Part shown: positions 25,507 through 33,792 of the stretch, in pieces | How positions within the stretch are numbered: position 1 is the stretch's first letter | Layout: each line of letters begins with the position of its first letter | NCBI RefSeq assembly: GCF_030294945.1 | Contig: NZ_AP018448.1 | Location: 6,912,001-6,976,000 of the forward strand | DNA: 64,000 bases | Direction: 5' to 3' | From: Streptomyces graminofaciens | Lineage (GTDB): Bacteria; Actinomycetota; Actinomycetes; Streptomycetales; Streptomycetaceae | Program-made: the position numbers and the translations under genes | The notes under the pieces: generated by a model | Told to the model about the DNA's origin: nothing | The model's database searches: none | The model's input: only the letters and a program-made list of their open reading frames with translations

Positions 25507-26952
25507 GTGGCGGACTATCCGGACTACCGGCGCATCGCCGATCGCATCGCGGACGACATCGCCGCCGGGCGGCTGAAGCCCGGCGAACGGCTGCCGCCGC
25601 AGCGGGCGTTCGCGCGCCGGCGCGGGATCGCGGGGTCGACCGCAGGGCGGGTGTACGCGGAGCTGGTGCGGCGCGGCCTGGTGGTGGGCGAGGTCGGGCG
25701 GGGCACGTTCGTACGGGCGGCGCCCGAGGGGCCCTCGGGGCGGGCGCTCACCGAACCGTCCGGCTCGGCGCCGGTGAACCTGGAGCTCAACTACCCCTGC
25801 GCGCCCGGCCAGTCCGAGCTGCTGGCCGCCGGACTCGCGCCGCTGCTGCGGCCGGACGTACTGACGGAGGCGACGCGTACGGCGCCGGCGAACGGTACGG
25901 CCGCCGCGCGTGAGGCAGGGGCCGGGGTGCTCGCCGTGCCCGGGTGGCGCCCGGCCCCGGACCGCTTCCTGTTCGCGGGGAACGCCCGCCAGGCCATCGC
26001 GGGCGCCCTCGCCTCCCTCGTCCGGCCGGGGGGCCGGGTCGGGGTCGAGGCGTTGACGTATCCGCTGGTCAAGGAGATCGCCGGGCGGCTGGGGCTGACG
26101 CTGGTGCCGCTCGCCATGGACGGGGAGGGGCTGCTGCCGGAGGCGGTGACGGTGGCGCACCGGGCGGCGCCGCTGTCGGCCGTGTACGTCCAGCCGACGC
26201 TGCACAATCCGACGACGGTGACGATGGGGAGCGGACGGCGGGCCGAACTGGCGCGGGTGCTGCGGGAGTTGGACCTGCCCGTCGTCGAGGACCGGATCTG
26301 GTCCTTTCTGGAGGACGGGGGTGTGGCGCCGCTCGCCGCGTACGCGCCGGAGCGGGTGTACGTCGTGGACGGGCTGTCGAAGCGGGTGGCGCCGGGACTG
26401 ACGGTCGGGTTTCTCGTGGTGCCGGAGGGGCGGGGCCGTGATTCCCATGGGCTGGAGGCGGCCCTGCGGTCCGGGGGGTGGACCGCAGGGCGGTTCGCTC
26501 TGGAGGCGGGGGTGCGGTGGATAGGGGACGGGGTGGTGGGGCGGCTCGTCGCGGCGAAGCGGGCGGACGCGGCGGCGCGGCAGGGGGTGGTGGCGGAGGA
26601 GTTGGGCGGGTTCGTGGTGCGGGGGGACGCGCGGGCGTACTACGCGTGGTGGGAGTTGCCGGAGCCTTGGCGGGCGGACACGTTTGTCGCGGAGGCGGCT
26701 CGGAGGGGGGTTGCCGTGACGCCGGGGACCGCGTTCAGCGTCCCGGCGGCCGTCGCCGGGGCGGCACCCGTCCCACAGAGAACGGCACCCGGTCAGCACC
26801 GGGAAGCACCGCCGACCCCCGCCCAGCAGCAGCGCCGAGCGACATGCCGCCCCGCGTCCCGCTGCGTCAGGCTCGGACTCGGCTCCGCTCCTCCGGAGGA
26901 GCTGGCGTGGGCGTTGCGGGTGCTCGCCGACGTCGCGCGTAGCGGCCCGTGA
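25507..26952 (+). CDS. MocR-type regulator: GntR HTH fused to PLP-dependent aminotransferase-like domain
   Basis: 481 residues. A GntR winged helix (YRRIADRIADDIAAGRLKPGERLPPQRAFARRRGI...VYAELVRRGLV) is followed by a fold-type-I aminotransferase domain. The PLP lysine is in DGLSKRVAPGL and the ring-stacking region in QPTLHNPTTVTM. It is expected to sense PLP or an amine and control a divergent target, possibly the alpha/beta hydrolase. The GTG at 25507 has GGGAGGGG upstream; earlier in-frame starts are less supported. An unusual Pro/Gln/Arg-rich insert of about 40 residues (near 418-455, AAPVPQRTAPGQHREAPP) interrupts the C-terminal small domain. Its end overlaps the convergent gene by 86 bp. 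Confidence 0.85.
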   Translation: MADYPDYRRIADRIADDIAAGRLKPGERLPPQRAFARRRGIAGSTAGRVYAELVRRGLVVGEVGRGTFVRAAPEGPSGRALTEPSGSAPVNLELNYPCAPGQSELLAAGLAPLLRPDVLTEATRTAPANGTAAAREAGAGVLAVPGWRPAPDRFLFAGNARQAIAGALASLVRPGGRVGVEALTYPLVKEIAGRLGLTLVPLAMDGEGLLPEAVTVAHRAAPLSAVYVQPTLHNPTTVTMGSGRRAELARVLRELDLPVVEDRIWSFLEDGGVAPLAAYAPERVYVVDGLSKRVAPGLTVGFLVVPEGRGRDSHGLEAALRSGGWTAGRFALEAGVRWIGDGVVGRLVAAKRADAAARQGVVAEELGGFVVRGDARAYYAWWELPEPWRADTFVAEAARRGVAVTPGTAFSVPAAVAGAAPVPQRTAPGQHREAPPTPAQQQRRATCRPASRCVRLGLGSAPPEELAWALRVLADVARSGP

Positions 26953-27790
26953 GCCACGCGCTCCCCGCCACGACCGCCCCCAGCCCCACCAGCCCCCACG
27001 TCACCCGGCGCAGTGTGCCCGTCAGGGCGTCGTAGACCGCGCCCGCGGCGGCCGGGGAGACGTCGGGCGGCAGGTCGGACAGCGTCAGTCGGCGGCCCAG
27101 CGCCACGGCGAGGCCCAGCAGCAGGCCGCCCAGTGCCGTACCGAGCCCCGTCGCGCAGAGCGCCCGGCGGCGACGGGCCGCCACGAGGACGCCCGTCACG
27201 GCCAGCGCGAGCGCGCCGAGCGGGAGCCAGAGACCGGCTACGTCGAGCACGCGGTACCCCTTCCGGAACCGGTCGAGGTCCGCCGCCGACAGGACCGTGA
27301 CCTTGTTGTGCGCGACCGGGATGCGATGCGCGAACGGCACCCGGTCCTGGGCCAGCCGCCGTTTGACCCGCTCCCCGACCGGCGCGAGATCGAGCAGCAC
27401 CGGCCGGTCCGCGACGTCGCTCCCGGGCGCGCGGAGCGCCCGCAGCACCGCGTCGTGCGCCTCCCGGTTCGCCGTGTGCCAGGCCGCGCGGAACGCCTCC
27501 GTCTGTGTGAAGGACCGGGCCGCGTCGTGCGTGAAGGCCTCCACCGGGTCCCGCAGCGACGGCCGTACCTGGATCTCGCGCATGATCTCGACGGTCATCG
27601 CGTCCGCGAGCGCGTCCCGTACGTCCGGGTCGGCGGCGAGCGGCGCCGTGACCTCCTCGTACCGGACCGGGTCCGCGATCTCGTACGTCGCCCACGCGGC
27701 CAGCGCGCCCGCCGGCGCGAGCAGGCAGGCGAGCGCGATCAGCGCGGCCGACAAGGGGCCGCGGAGACGTGGGAACACCTCTTCAGGCAA
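26867..27790 (-). CDS. Membrane protein of unknown function
   Basis: 307 residues. A first TM helix (LSAALIALACLLAPAGALAAWATYEI) is followed by an outward domain of about 130 residues (DPDVRDALADAMTVEIMREI, FTQTEAFRAAWHTANREAHDAVLRAL, RIPVAHNKVTVLSAADLDRFRKGYRVLD) and three more helices near 175-290. This is the topology of a family of streptomycete membrane proteins of unknown role. The C-terminus is basic (RYARRRRAP) and overlaps the end of the MocR gene. Function is not inferred. Confidence 0.72.
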   Translation of the reverse strand: MPEEVFPRLRGPLSAALIALACLLAPAGALAAWATYEIADPVRYEEVTAPLAADPDVRDALADAMTVEIMREIQVRPSLRDPVEAFTHDAARSFTQTEAFRAAWHTANREAHDAVLRALRAPGSDVADRPVLLDLAPVGERVKRRLAQDRVPFAHRIPVAHNKVTVLSAADLDRFRKGYRVLDVAGLWLPLGALALAVTGVLVAARRRRALCATGLGTALGGLLLGLAVALGRRLTLSDLPPDVSPAAAGAVYDALTGTLRRVTWGLVGLGAVVAGSAWLTGRYARRRRAPATPTPAPPEERSRVRA

Positions 27791-27922
27791 GGCCCCGGCG
27801 GTCGTGCGCGCGAGCGGTGGGGCCCCCGGTGACTGCGAATGGGCGCACAGGACAAGCCGAACGAGGATTTTTCGGCTCGCGGGTGACCAGGGACCCGGGA
27901 GTTCTGACCCATCGAACCCCGG

Positions 27923-28420
27923 TTACCTCACCCGGTGCCCCGCCGCGTCCTCCCGCGTGTAGTACCGGTAGAACGCCACCGCGAACACGCTCGCCGCGAT
28001 GACGAGGGACATGAAGACGGAGCGGAGCACGGAGTGCGACGAGTCCTGGCTGTAGAGGAAGCCGAAGGCGCAGCCCGCGAAGGAGGCCCACAGCGTGGCG
28101 TGCAGCTCGCGGGGCAGCCGGGGCGCGAGGGCCCGTACGCCGACGTAGAGCGCCGCGAACACGAACGCGGTCACGAAGCCGAAGAGGATGTTCCAGCCGG
28201 TGATCGGGCCTGCGGAGCGGTTCATGGCCGCCGCCCAGTAGCCGTAGACCAGACCGAGGACCACCGGCACGGCCCGGTGCGCGACGAGGTGGGTGCGCGC
28301 GCCGAAGACATCGGGCAGTGGACCGGGTGAGTAACCGGGTGAGACGCCGGGCGAGGTGTCGGGCCCCGCCGCCTTGGGCCGGGGCGCCGGAGCGCCGGAC
28401 GCGGGTACCACATGAGCCAT
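27923..28420 (-). CDS. Small four-TM membrane protein, hypothetical
   Basis: 165 residues. A Pro-rich cytoplasmic N-terminus precedes four hydrophobic helices (AVPVVLGLVYGYWAAAM, WNILFGFVTAFVFAALYVGV, ATLWASFAGCAFGFLYS, VFMSLVIAASVFAVAFY). The ATG at 28420 follows AAAGGAG. It lies divergent from the SpoIIE-type phosphatase. Not recognised by family. Confidence 0.72.
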   Translation of the reverse strand: MAHVVPASGAPAPRPKAAGPDTSPGVSPGYSPGPLPDVFGARTHLVAHRAVPVVLGLVYGYWAAAMNRSAGPITGWNILFGFVTAFVFAALYVGVRALAPRLPRELHATLWASFAGCAFGFLYSQDSSHSVLRSVFMSLVIAASVFAVAFYRYYTREDAAGHRVR

Positions 28421-28539
28421 GGGAGGGCTCCTTTCTCTCCGCCCCGCCTTCCAGGGCACACCTGGGGGGCCCGGCTGGCAAGTCGGATGCCGGACCGTAC
28501 GGGATGCGCGGGCCGTACCGCCGTGTTTCGCTGTGCCTC

Positions 28540-29682
28540 ATGCGGATGCCGCGCCTGCGCCGGGAGCCGGACCCCGTCCAATGGCAGCAGCCGCTGCGCG
28601 TGCGGGGCCGCAGCATCGCCTGGGTGCCGCCGATGGTCGTGCTCGTCGCCGTACCGGTGATCGACTACTGGACCGGCGGCGACTTCCGGATCATCTCGTG
28701 GCTGGTGCTCGTGCCGGGTGTCGCCGCCGCGGTCTGCCCCATCGGCACCACCGCGGTCTACGGCGGGCTCGCGATGATCGTCTACGTCCTGGGCGACGGC
28801 GCCTGGCCGCACCAGTACCGCGCCGGGCTGCCCGACTTCATCCTCGTCGCCGTGGGCGCGGTGCTCTCCGTGCTGGCCTGCGCGGTACGGATGCGCGGGC
28901 AGGAGCGGATGCTGCACATGCGGGACGTCGTCGAGACCACCCGCCGTACGCTGCTGCGCCCGATGCCGCCGGGCTGGGGCGGCCTCGACCACGCGGAGAT
29001 CTACCTCGCCGCCGACAGCGAGGCCCGCGTCGGCGGCGACTTCTACGACATCCAGCCCGGCCCGCACGGCACCCGCGTCCTCCTCGGCGACGTCCAGGGC
29101 AAGGGGCTCGGCGCGGTGGAGGCGGCGGCCGGGCTGATCGGCACGTTCCGTGAGGCGGCGTACCACGAGGCCGAACTGGCCGTCGTGGCGACGCGGTTGG
29201 AGGTGCGGATGCGGCGGCTCGTCGCCTACGACGCGGCGCTCGGGCGGGACGGCGGGGAGCGGTTCGCGACGGCCGTGCTGGTCGGGTTCCCGCCGCCGGA
29301 GACGGATTCGGGGTTCGTCGAGGTCATCGACTTCGGGCACGAGCCGCCGCTGCTGGTCGGCGCCGAGGGTGTGCACGAGCTGCCGACGCTCGGCGGGCTG
29401 CCGCTGGGACTCGCCGAGTTGGTGCCCCGGGCGCCGCGCGCGGCCCTGGTCAGGGTCGCCGACGACGAGACGTTGCTGCTGGTCACGGACGGGGTGACGG
29501 AGGCCAGGGACGGGGACGGGACGTTCTTCCCGCTCCGCGAGAGCCTCGCCGGCGCGCCGCGTGTGACCGAGCCCGAGGCCCTTGTACGCCTCGTCCGCGA
29601 CGGCACGCTCGCGCACAGCGGGGGCCATCTCGACGACGACACGACGATCTTCGCCGTACGCCGCGCGCGGCCCGCCCGCTGA
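28540..29682 (+). CDS. Membrane-bound PP2C/SpoIIE-family protein phosphatase
   Basis: 380 residues. Three or so N-terminal TM helices (AWVPPMVVLVAVPVIDYW, IISWLVLVPGVAAAVCPI, YGGLAMIVYVLG, FILVAVGAVLSVLACAV) precede a SpoIIE-type phosphatase domain: SEARVGGDFYDIQ, VLLGDVQGKGLGAVEAAAGL, VIDFGHEPPLLV, DETLLLVTDGVTEARD and GGHLDDDTTIFAV supply the metal-binding Asp residues. It would dephosphorylate Ser/Thr on an anti-sigma antagonist, a common Streptomyces stress-signalling mode. The start is ambiguous: ATG at 28540 (used), 28546 or 28504, none with a strong RBS. Confidence 0.8.
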   Translation: MRMPRLRREPDPVQWQQPLRVRGRSIAWVPPMVVLVAVPVIDYWTGGDFRIISWLVLVPGVAAAVCPIGTTAVYGGLAMIVYVLGDGAWPHQYRAGLPDFILVAVGAVLSVLACAVRMRGQERMLHMRDVVETTRRTLLRPMPPGWGGLDHAEIYLAADSEARVGGDFYDIQPGPHGTRVLLGDVQGKGLGAVEAAAGLIGTFREAAYHEAELAVVATRLEVRMRRLVAYDAALGRDGGERFATAVLVGFPPPETDSGFVEVIDFGHEPPLLVGAEGVHELPTLGGLPLGLAELVPRAPRAALVRVADDETLLLVTDGVTEARDGDGTFFPLRESLAGAPRVTEPEALVRLVRDGTLAHSGGHLDDDTTIFAVRRARPAR

Positions 29683-29767
29683 GCCTGCGTTCCCCCCTTT
29701 GCACGCGCAGCGGTTACGGTGCTGGCTGGGGTACGTGATCGATGGGGGACCGATGGGGAGGGGAACG

Positions 29768-30994
29768 ATGCCCGGAACCGTGCTGTTGCTCGCGGCCGCG
29801 CCCGTGGGCAAGGGATGTCTGGTGGACGCGGCGTCCGTGCTTCCCGTACTGGCCGCCGTCTCGCCCGAGGTGCTGTCCGGCACGGGTACGGCGAACGTGG
29901 TCGAGCTGGCCGATCCGTTGGAGCCGCAGGCCGTGCTCACGCGGCTGCGGGCGGCGGCGACAGCGACCGGGCCGCTCACCGTGTATCTCACCGGGCAGCT
30001 GCAGCTCGACCGCAAGCAGCGGCTGCCGCATCTCGCGCTGGCGCGTACGACGCCGGCGACCGTGCGGTACACCGGGTTTCCCTGGCACTGGCTGGTGGAG
30101 GAGCTGCGGCTGCGGGCGCCGGGGTCCACGACGCTCTTCGTCGACCTGCACGCGGACGCGGAGGTCTGGCGGCAGATGGCGGGGCGAGGGCTGGGGGCCG
30201 GGCCCGGGGTGAGTGTGTTCGGGCGGATCGCGGCGGGGTCGGCGGGGGTGCGGCGGGGGGTGGCCGTGCCGACGTACATGAAGGCGTTGGGGACGATACT
30301 GCGGAGCGGGCAGCGGCCGGCGCCTCCGGCGCTGCATGAACAGGTGCTGACACGGGTGTCCGTGGACGGGGATGTGGTGCTGGCGTGGGATGCCATGGCG
30401 CCCGGTGCGGGTGGTTCCGCAGGAGGGTTCGCCCCCGCCGCCCCTACCCGGTCCCGTCCCCCGGAGGCCGCGCCCCCGGACCCCCGCCATCGCCCTGAAC
30501 GGCCTCGTCCTCAAACGCCGGACGGGCTGGAAGGCCTGACCGGCCCGGAAAGCACGGGCGCCGACCCCCACGCCCTCATCACCGCCGCCGTGCAAGCCGG
30601 GCGGCACGCCGAGGCCGACTCGATTGCCGCTCGGCAGGAGTATGTGGCGTTGTGGGAGTTCGGGGCGGGGTCGGAGGAGGTGTGGCACTGGCGGGAGGTG
30701 CGGGCCGATCTGGCGATGTTCGCGGGAGACTCGGCGTTGAGCTGCGAGATCTGGCTGGCTGTCGCGCGGGCGCGGCTCGCGGCGGGGTGTGCGGCGGACG
30801 ATCCGGCCGTCGAGGCCGCCGTGGACCGGGCGCATCACCAGTGGGGGCAGGTCACGGACGGTGGCCGGGCCGGTGAACTCGGGCTGCCACTGGCCGAGTT
30901 GAGGGAGCGCGTGCCGGGGCGGCGGGCCGGGGCCCTGGAGCATGTGCGGCAGCATCTCGCGGAGTTGAGGTCGGCCCAACACGTCCCCGGTTAG
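29768..30994 (+). CDS. Hypothetical protein with alpha/beta N-terminal and helical C-terminal halves
   Basis: 408 residues, no recognised family. The first 200 residues alternate strands and helices (GTVLLLAAAPVGKGCL, LTVYLTGQLQLDRKQRLPHLALA, TTLFVDLHADAEVW); the central 250-310 is Pro/Arg/Ala-rich linker; the C-terminal 100 residues are helical and TPR-like (HAEADSIAARQEYVALWEFGAGSEEVWHWREVRADLAMFAGD). The ATG at 29768 is chosen because GGGGAGGGG lies at 29755-29763; an ATG at 29753 is alternative. It starts 85 bp after the phosphatase and may be co-transcribed. Confidence 0.68.
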   Translation: MPGTVLLLAAAPVGKGCLVDAASVLPVLAAVSPEVLSGTGTANVVELADPLEPQAVLTRLRAAATATGPLTVYLTGQLQLDRKQRLPHLALARTTPATVRYTGFPWHWLVEELRLRAPGSTTLFVDLHADAEVWRQMAGRGLGAGPGVSVFGRIAAGSAGVRRGVAVPTYMKALGTILRSGQRPAPPALHEQVLTRVSVDGDVVLAWDAMAPGAGGSAGGFAPAAPTRSRPPEAAPPDPRHRPERPRPQTPDGLEGLTGPESTGADPHALITAAVQAGRHAEADSIAARQEYVALWEFGAGSEEVWHWREVRADLAMFAGDSALSCEIWLAVARARLAAGCAADDPAVEAAVDRAHHQWGQVTDGGRAGELGLPLAELRERVPGRRAGALEHVRQHLAELRSAQHVPG

Positions 30995-31070
30995 GCGAGG
31001 AGGGGTCGATGAGCCGTCGTCCGTCTCGTCGTCGATCGATGAGCCGTCGATCGAGGGCGCGCGGGGCCGA

Positions 31071-31085
31071 CCTCATTTTTTGAGG
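31071..31085. terminator. Small T-rich hairpin in the 30995-31329 gap
   Basis: CCTCA-TTTTT-TGAGG. The 335-bp gap also holds a repeated GATGAGCCGTCG (near 31008 and 31038) and the inverted repeat at 31180-31207. No gene is supported in it. Confidence 0.35.
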
Positions 31086-31179
31086 GGGAGTTGTGCGAAG
31101 CGGACGCGGTCTAGGCGGGATCACGCTTCGTACGCCGCACTTCGCACACCGCACAGTGAACCGGGCCAGGGTCCGGGGT

Positions 31180-31207
31180 TGATCGGAACAAGATCAGAAT
31201 CCGATCA
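31180..31207. promoter_or_regulatory. Inverted repeat TGATCGG-N14-CCGATCA
   Basis: A perfect 7-bp inverted repeat in an unusually A/T-rich island (about 31180-31260) downstream of the histidine kinase and of the hypothetical gene. It has the size of an operator but controls no obvious gene start. Confidence 0.35.
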
Positions 31208-31329
31208 GAGATTCACCAGTATTCGGTAAAGAGCACTACGCCGTTCGACCCTTCGTGCAATACCTCCCCGAAGTCGTCACACAGTCGGCCACAATCAGGC
31301 TATTACCGCAGGTCACACCCCGGATGGGA

Positions 31330-32547
31330 TCACGTCGGCGCCGGCAGCCTGACCCTGAACCACGTGCCCTCGTGCGACGGTTCGAGGACGACCGTGCCGC
31401 CGTGGGCCTGTGCTATTGCGGCGACGATGCTCAGGCCGAGGCCGCTGCCCGCGGCGGTCGTCTCCTCGCCGCGCACGAAGCGGTCGAAGATACGGGCGCG
31501 CAGCTCGCGCGGGATGCCGGGGCCGTCGTCCATGACCTCGATGACCCGGTAGCCGTCCTCCGTGCCGAGCCCGAGTGTCGTCGTCGTGCCGTCGGGGGTG
31601 TGCACCCGGGCGTTGGTCAGGAGGTTGGCGACGAGCTGGTGGAGCCGCAGCGGGTCGCCGGTGACGGTGTGGTCGCCGGGGGCGAGCAGCAGCCGTACGG
31701 GGTGGTCGGGGTGGCAGTCGCGGGCGGCGGAGGCGGCGTCGCGGCACAGCCGGGCCAGGTCGACACAGCGGAGCTGGAGGGGCTGGCCCAGGTCCAGGCG
31801 GGTGAGGAGGAACAGCTCGTCTATGAGCGTGCTCATGCGCTCGACCTCGATCGCCACCCGGCCGAGCGCCTCCTGCCGCATGGACTCGTACGTCGGGTCG
31901 CCGACCCGGGCGAGTTCGGCGTACCCGGAGATGGTGGTGAGCGGGTTGCGCAGTTCGTGTCCGGCGGTGGCCAGGAACTCGCGCAGCCGGCACTCGGTCT
32001 CATGGCGTTCCCTGGCCTCGCGGCGGGCGAGCCATCGGGCGCCCGACAGCACCGCGATCAGCAGGGGCAGCGCGGCGAGGGCCTCCACCTGGAGGAGGTG
32101 GATCGCGGTTGGGCGGATACTCGCCGTGGACTGGGCGGTGACGACGTAGCTGCCGTCCTGGCTCAGCCCGGCCCGGGGGGTGCGGACGACCTGGGCGCGG
32201 TAGCCGCCGCCGAGCTCCACGGGGCGAGGGTGGGCCGCGTAGCTCTTCAGCCGGGCGAGGGAGAGCGCGGGGAAGGACGGCAGGCGGTCCGAACCCGAGT
32301 ACCGCTCGATCACGCGGCCGCGGGTGTCGAGGACGAGGACGAGTGACTCGTCGTTCAGCACGAGCGGGCGGCGGGAGACGGGCGGGCCGAGACCGGTCTG
32401 GCTGAGCCGGGTGATGTCCCGGTCGGTGCGGGCGACGAGGTGGTGGACGAGGGCGCCCGCGGAGATCGCGGCGAGCGTGCCGAAGGTCGTCAGCGTGGCG
32501 AACAGCCAGAAGGCAAGGGTGCGTTGGGCACTCTTGTCGGCCCACAC
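31330..32547 (-). CDS. Two-component sensor histidine kinase
   Basis: 405 residues from a GTG at 32547 with GAGGAG just upstream. An N-terminal TM helix (LAFWLFATLTTFGTLAAISAGALVHHL), a periplasmic-side sensor of about 110 residues, a second TM helix (VEALAALPLLIAVLSGARWL), a HisKA domain with H197 in FLATAGHELRNPLTT, and a HATPase domain (N box HQLVANLLTNARVHTP, G1 DDGPGIP, G2 GSGLGLSI) are present. It follows the response regulator with a gap of about 206 bp, so a longer N-terminus from an upstream GTG is possible. Signal unknown. Confidence 0.85.
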   Translation of the reverse strand: MWADKSAQRTLAFWLFATLTTFGTLAAISAGALVHHLVARTDRDITRLSQTGLGPPVSRRPLVLNDESLVLVLDTRGRVIERYSGSDRLPSFPALSLARLKSYAAHPRPVELGGGYRAQVVRTPRAGLSQDGSYVVTAQSTASIRPTAIHLLQVEALAALPLLIAVLSGARWLARREARERHETECRLREFLATAGHELRNPLTTISGYAELARVGDPTYESMRQEALGRVAIEVERMSTLIDELFLLTRLDLGQPLQLRCVDLARLCRDAASAARDCHPDHPVRLLLAPGDHTVTGDPLRLHQLVANLLTNARVHTPDGTTTTLGLGTEDGYRVIEVMDDGPGIPRELRARIFDRFVRGEETTAAGSGLGLSIVAAIAQAHGGTVVLEPSHEGTWFRVRLPAPT

Positions 32548-32753
32548 GGTCTCCTCGCGGCCGGGCCGCGTCGCCCGGTCCGGGGTCGGCACGGCTCTGC
32601 TGTTCGCCTGAGCCGTCCATGCTTCGGGCACCGCCGTCCCGGCCGGTCGCTTCCCTCCCCGCCCGGCCGCCCGCAGCCCGGCGGTCTTCACCGCCGAGAC
32701 CAGGCTGTTGGCCCCGAACGAGCCGCCGGGCCCGGGTACCGGGCCGATTCCGT

Positions 32754-33515
32754 TCAGTCCGCGCACAGTTGGTAGCCCACTCCTCGCACGGTCCGTATGA
32801 GGGACTGTCCGGATTCGCCCAGTTTGCGGCGCAGATAGTAGATGTAGGTGTCGACGACCCCGGACCCCTCGTCGCGGTGGTTCCAGACGCGTTCCTGGAT
32901 CTGGCCGCGGGAGAGCACCCGGCCGGGGTTCTCCATCAGATAGCGCAACAGCGCGAACTCCGTCGTGGTGAGGTCGACCGGCTGGCCCGCCGCCCACACC
33001 TGGTGCGCGTCGGCGTCCAGTTGCACCGCGCCCGCGCGCAGCCGGTTGCGGTCGGCCGGGGGCTGGCCGCCGCCCGCCCGGCGCAGCAGGGCCCGTACCC
33101 GCGCGGCGATCTCCTTCAGCTCGAACGGCTTGGTGACGAAGTCGTCGCCGCCCATGTCGAGCCCGCGCACGCGGTCGTCGACCCCGCCGAGCCCGGTGAG
33201 GAACAGCACCGGCACGTCGTTGCCGCGTTCGCGCAGCGTCCGGCAGACCTCGAAGCCGCTGAGGTCGGGGAGGTTGACGTCGAGCAGGACGAGGTCGGGG
33301 TTGAGCCGGGTGACGGCCTGGAGTGCCTGGCGTCCGGTGGACGCGGTGGTCACCTGGTAGCCGAGGAACTCCAGAGCCATGGAGAGCATCGAGCGGATGC
33401 CCTCCTCGTCGTCCACGACGAGCAGACGGCCGGTCGAGAGGGGCAGCGTGGGTATCGGTGGCGCGGACAGTGCCGGCATGGAGGGGACAACGACAGAGGG
33501 CACAGGCGTGGTCAT
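32754..33515 (-). CDS. OmpR/PhoB-family response regulator
   Basis: 253 residues. The receiver domain has acidic pair D35/D36 (VVDDEEG), phosphoacceptor D79 (LLDVNLP), and K129 (FVTKPF). The C-terminal winged helix (LTTTEFALLRYLMENPGRVLSRGQIQERVWNHRDEGSGVVDTYIYYLRRKLG) is OmpR-type. The ATG at 33515 is preceded by AAAGGAACAGGA and adds a Pro-rich N-terminal tail of about 28 residues. It is encoded just upstream of its kinase. It would be activated by phosphorylation to control unknown genes. Confidence 0.9.
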   Translation of the reverse strand: MTTPVPSVVVPSMPALSAPPIPTLPLSTGRLLVVDDEEGIRSMLSMALEFLGYQVTTASTGRQALQAVTRLNPDLVLLDVNLPDLSGFEVCRTLRERGNDVPVLFLTGLGGVDDRVRGLDMGGDDFVTKPFELKEIAARVRALLRRAGGGQPPADRNRLRAGAVQLDADAHQVWAAGQPVDLTTTEFALLRYLMENPGRVLSRGQIQERVWNHRDEGSGVVDTYIYYLRRKLGESGQSLIRTVRGVGYQLCAD

Positions 33516-33715
33516 GTCCTGTTCCTTTGCGACCGTGACCTCACTTTGAGGTCTCAAGTACTGAGAGGTCGTATCGTCACACATACCGGCAGGTAAGCGA
33601 GAGCGCTTTCCGACTGAGGCTTTTTTCACGGGGGTTGAAAGCAACCGTCGGGATGTTTGCCCCTAGTCACGCACGCGCCCTGCCGCTCCCCGCCGGATTT
33701 GCGGCAAAACAGCGA

Positions 33716-33749
33716 AGAGCGCGCCCGGTCGTAGCCCCGGACGCGCTCT
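33716..33749 (-). terminator. Hairpin downstream of the beta-propeller gene
   Basis: AGAGCGCGCCCGG (33716-33728) pairs with CCGGACGCGCTCT (33737-33749), one mismatch, 8-base loop. Confidence 0.6.
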
Positions 33750-33792
33750 GCGACGTAATTTCTACTGGCTTCTGGCTGAATACCGCTGGACC

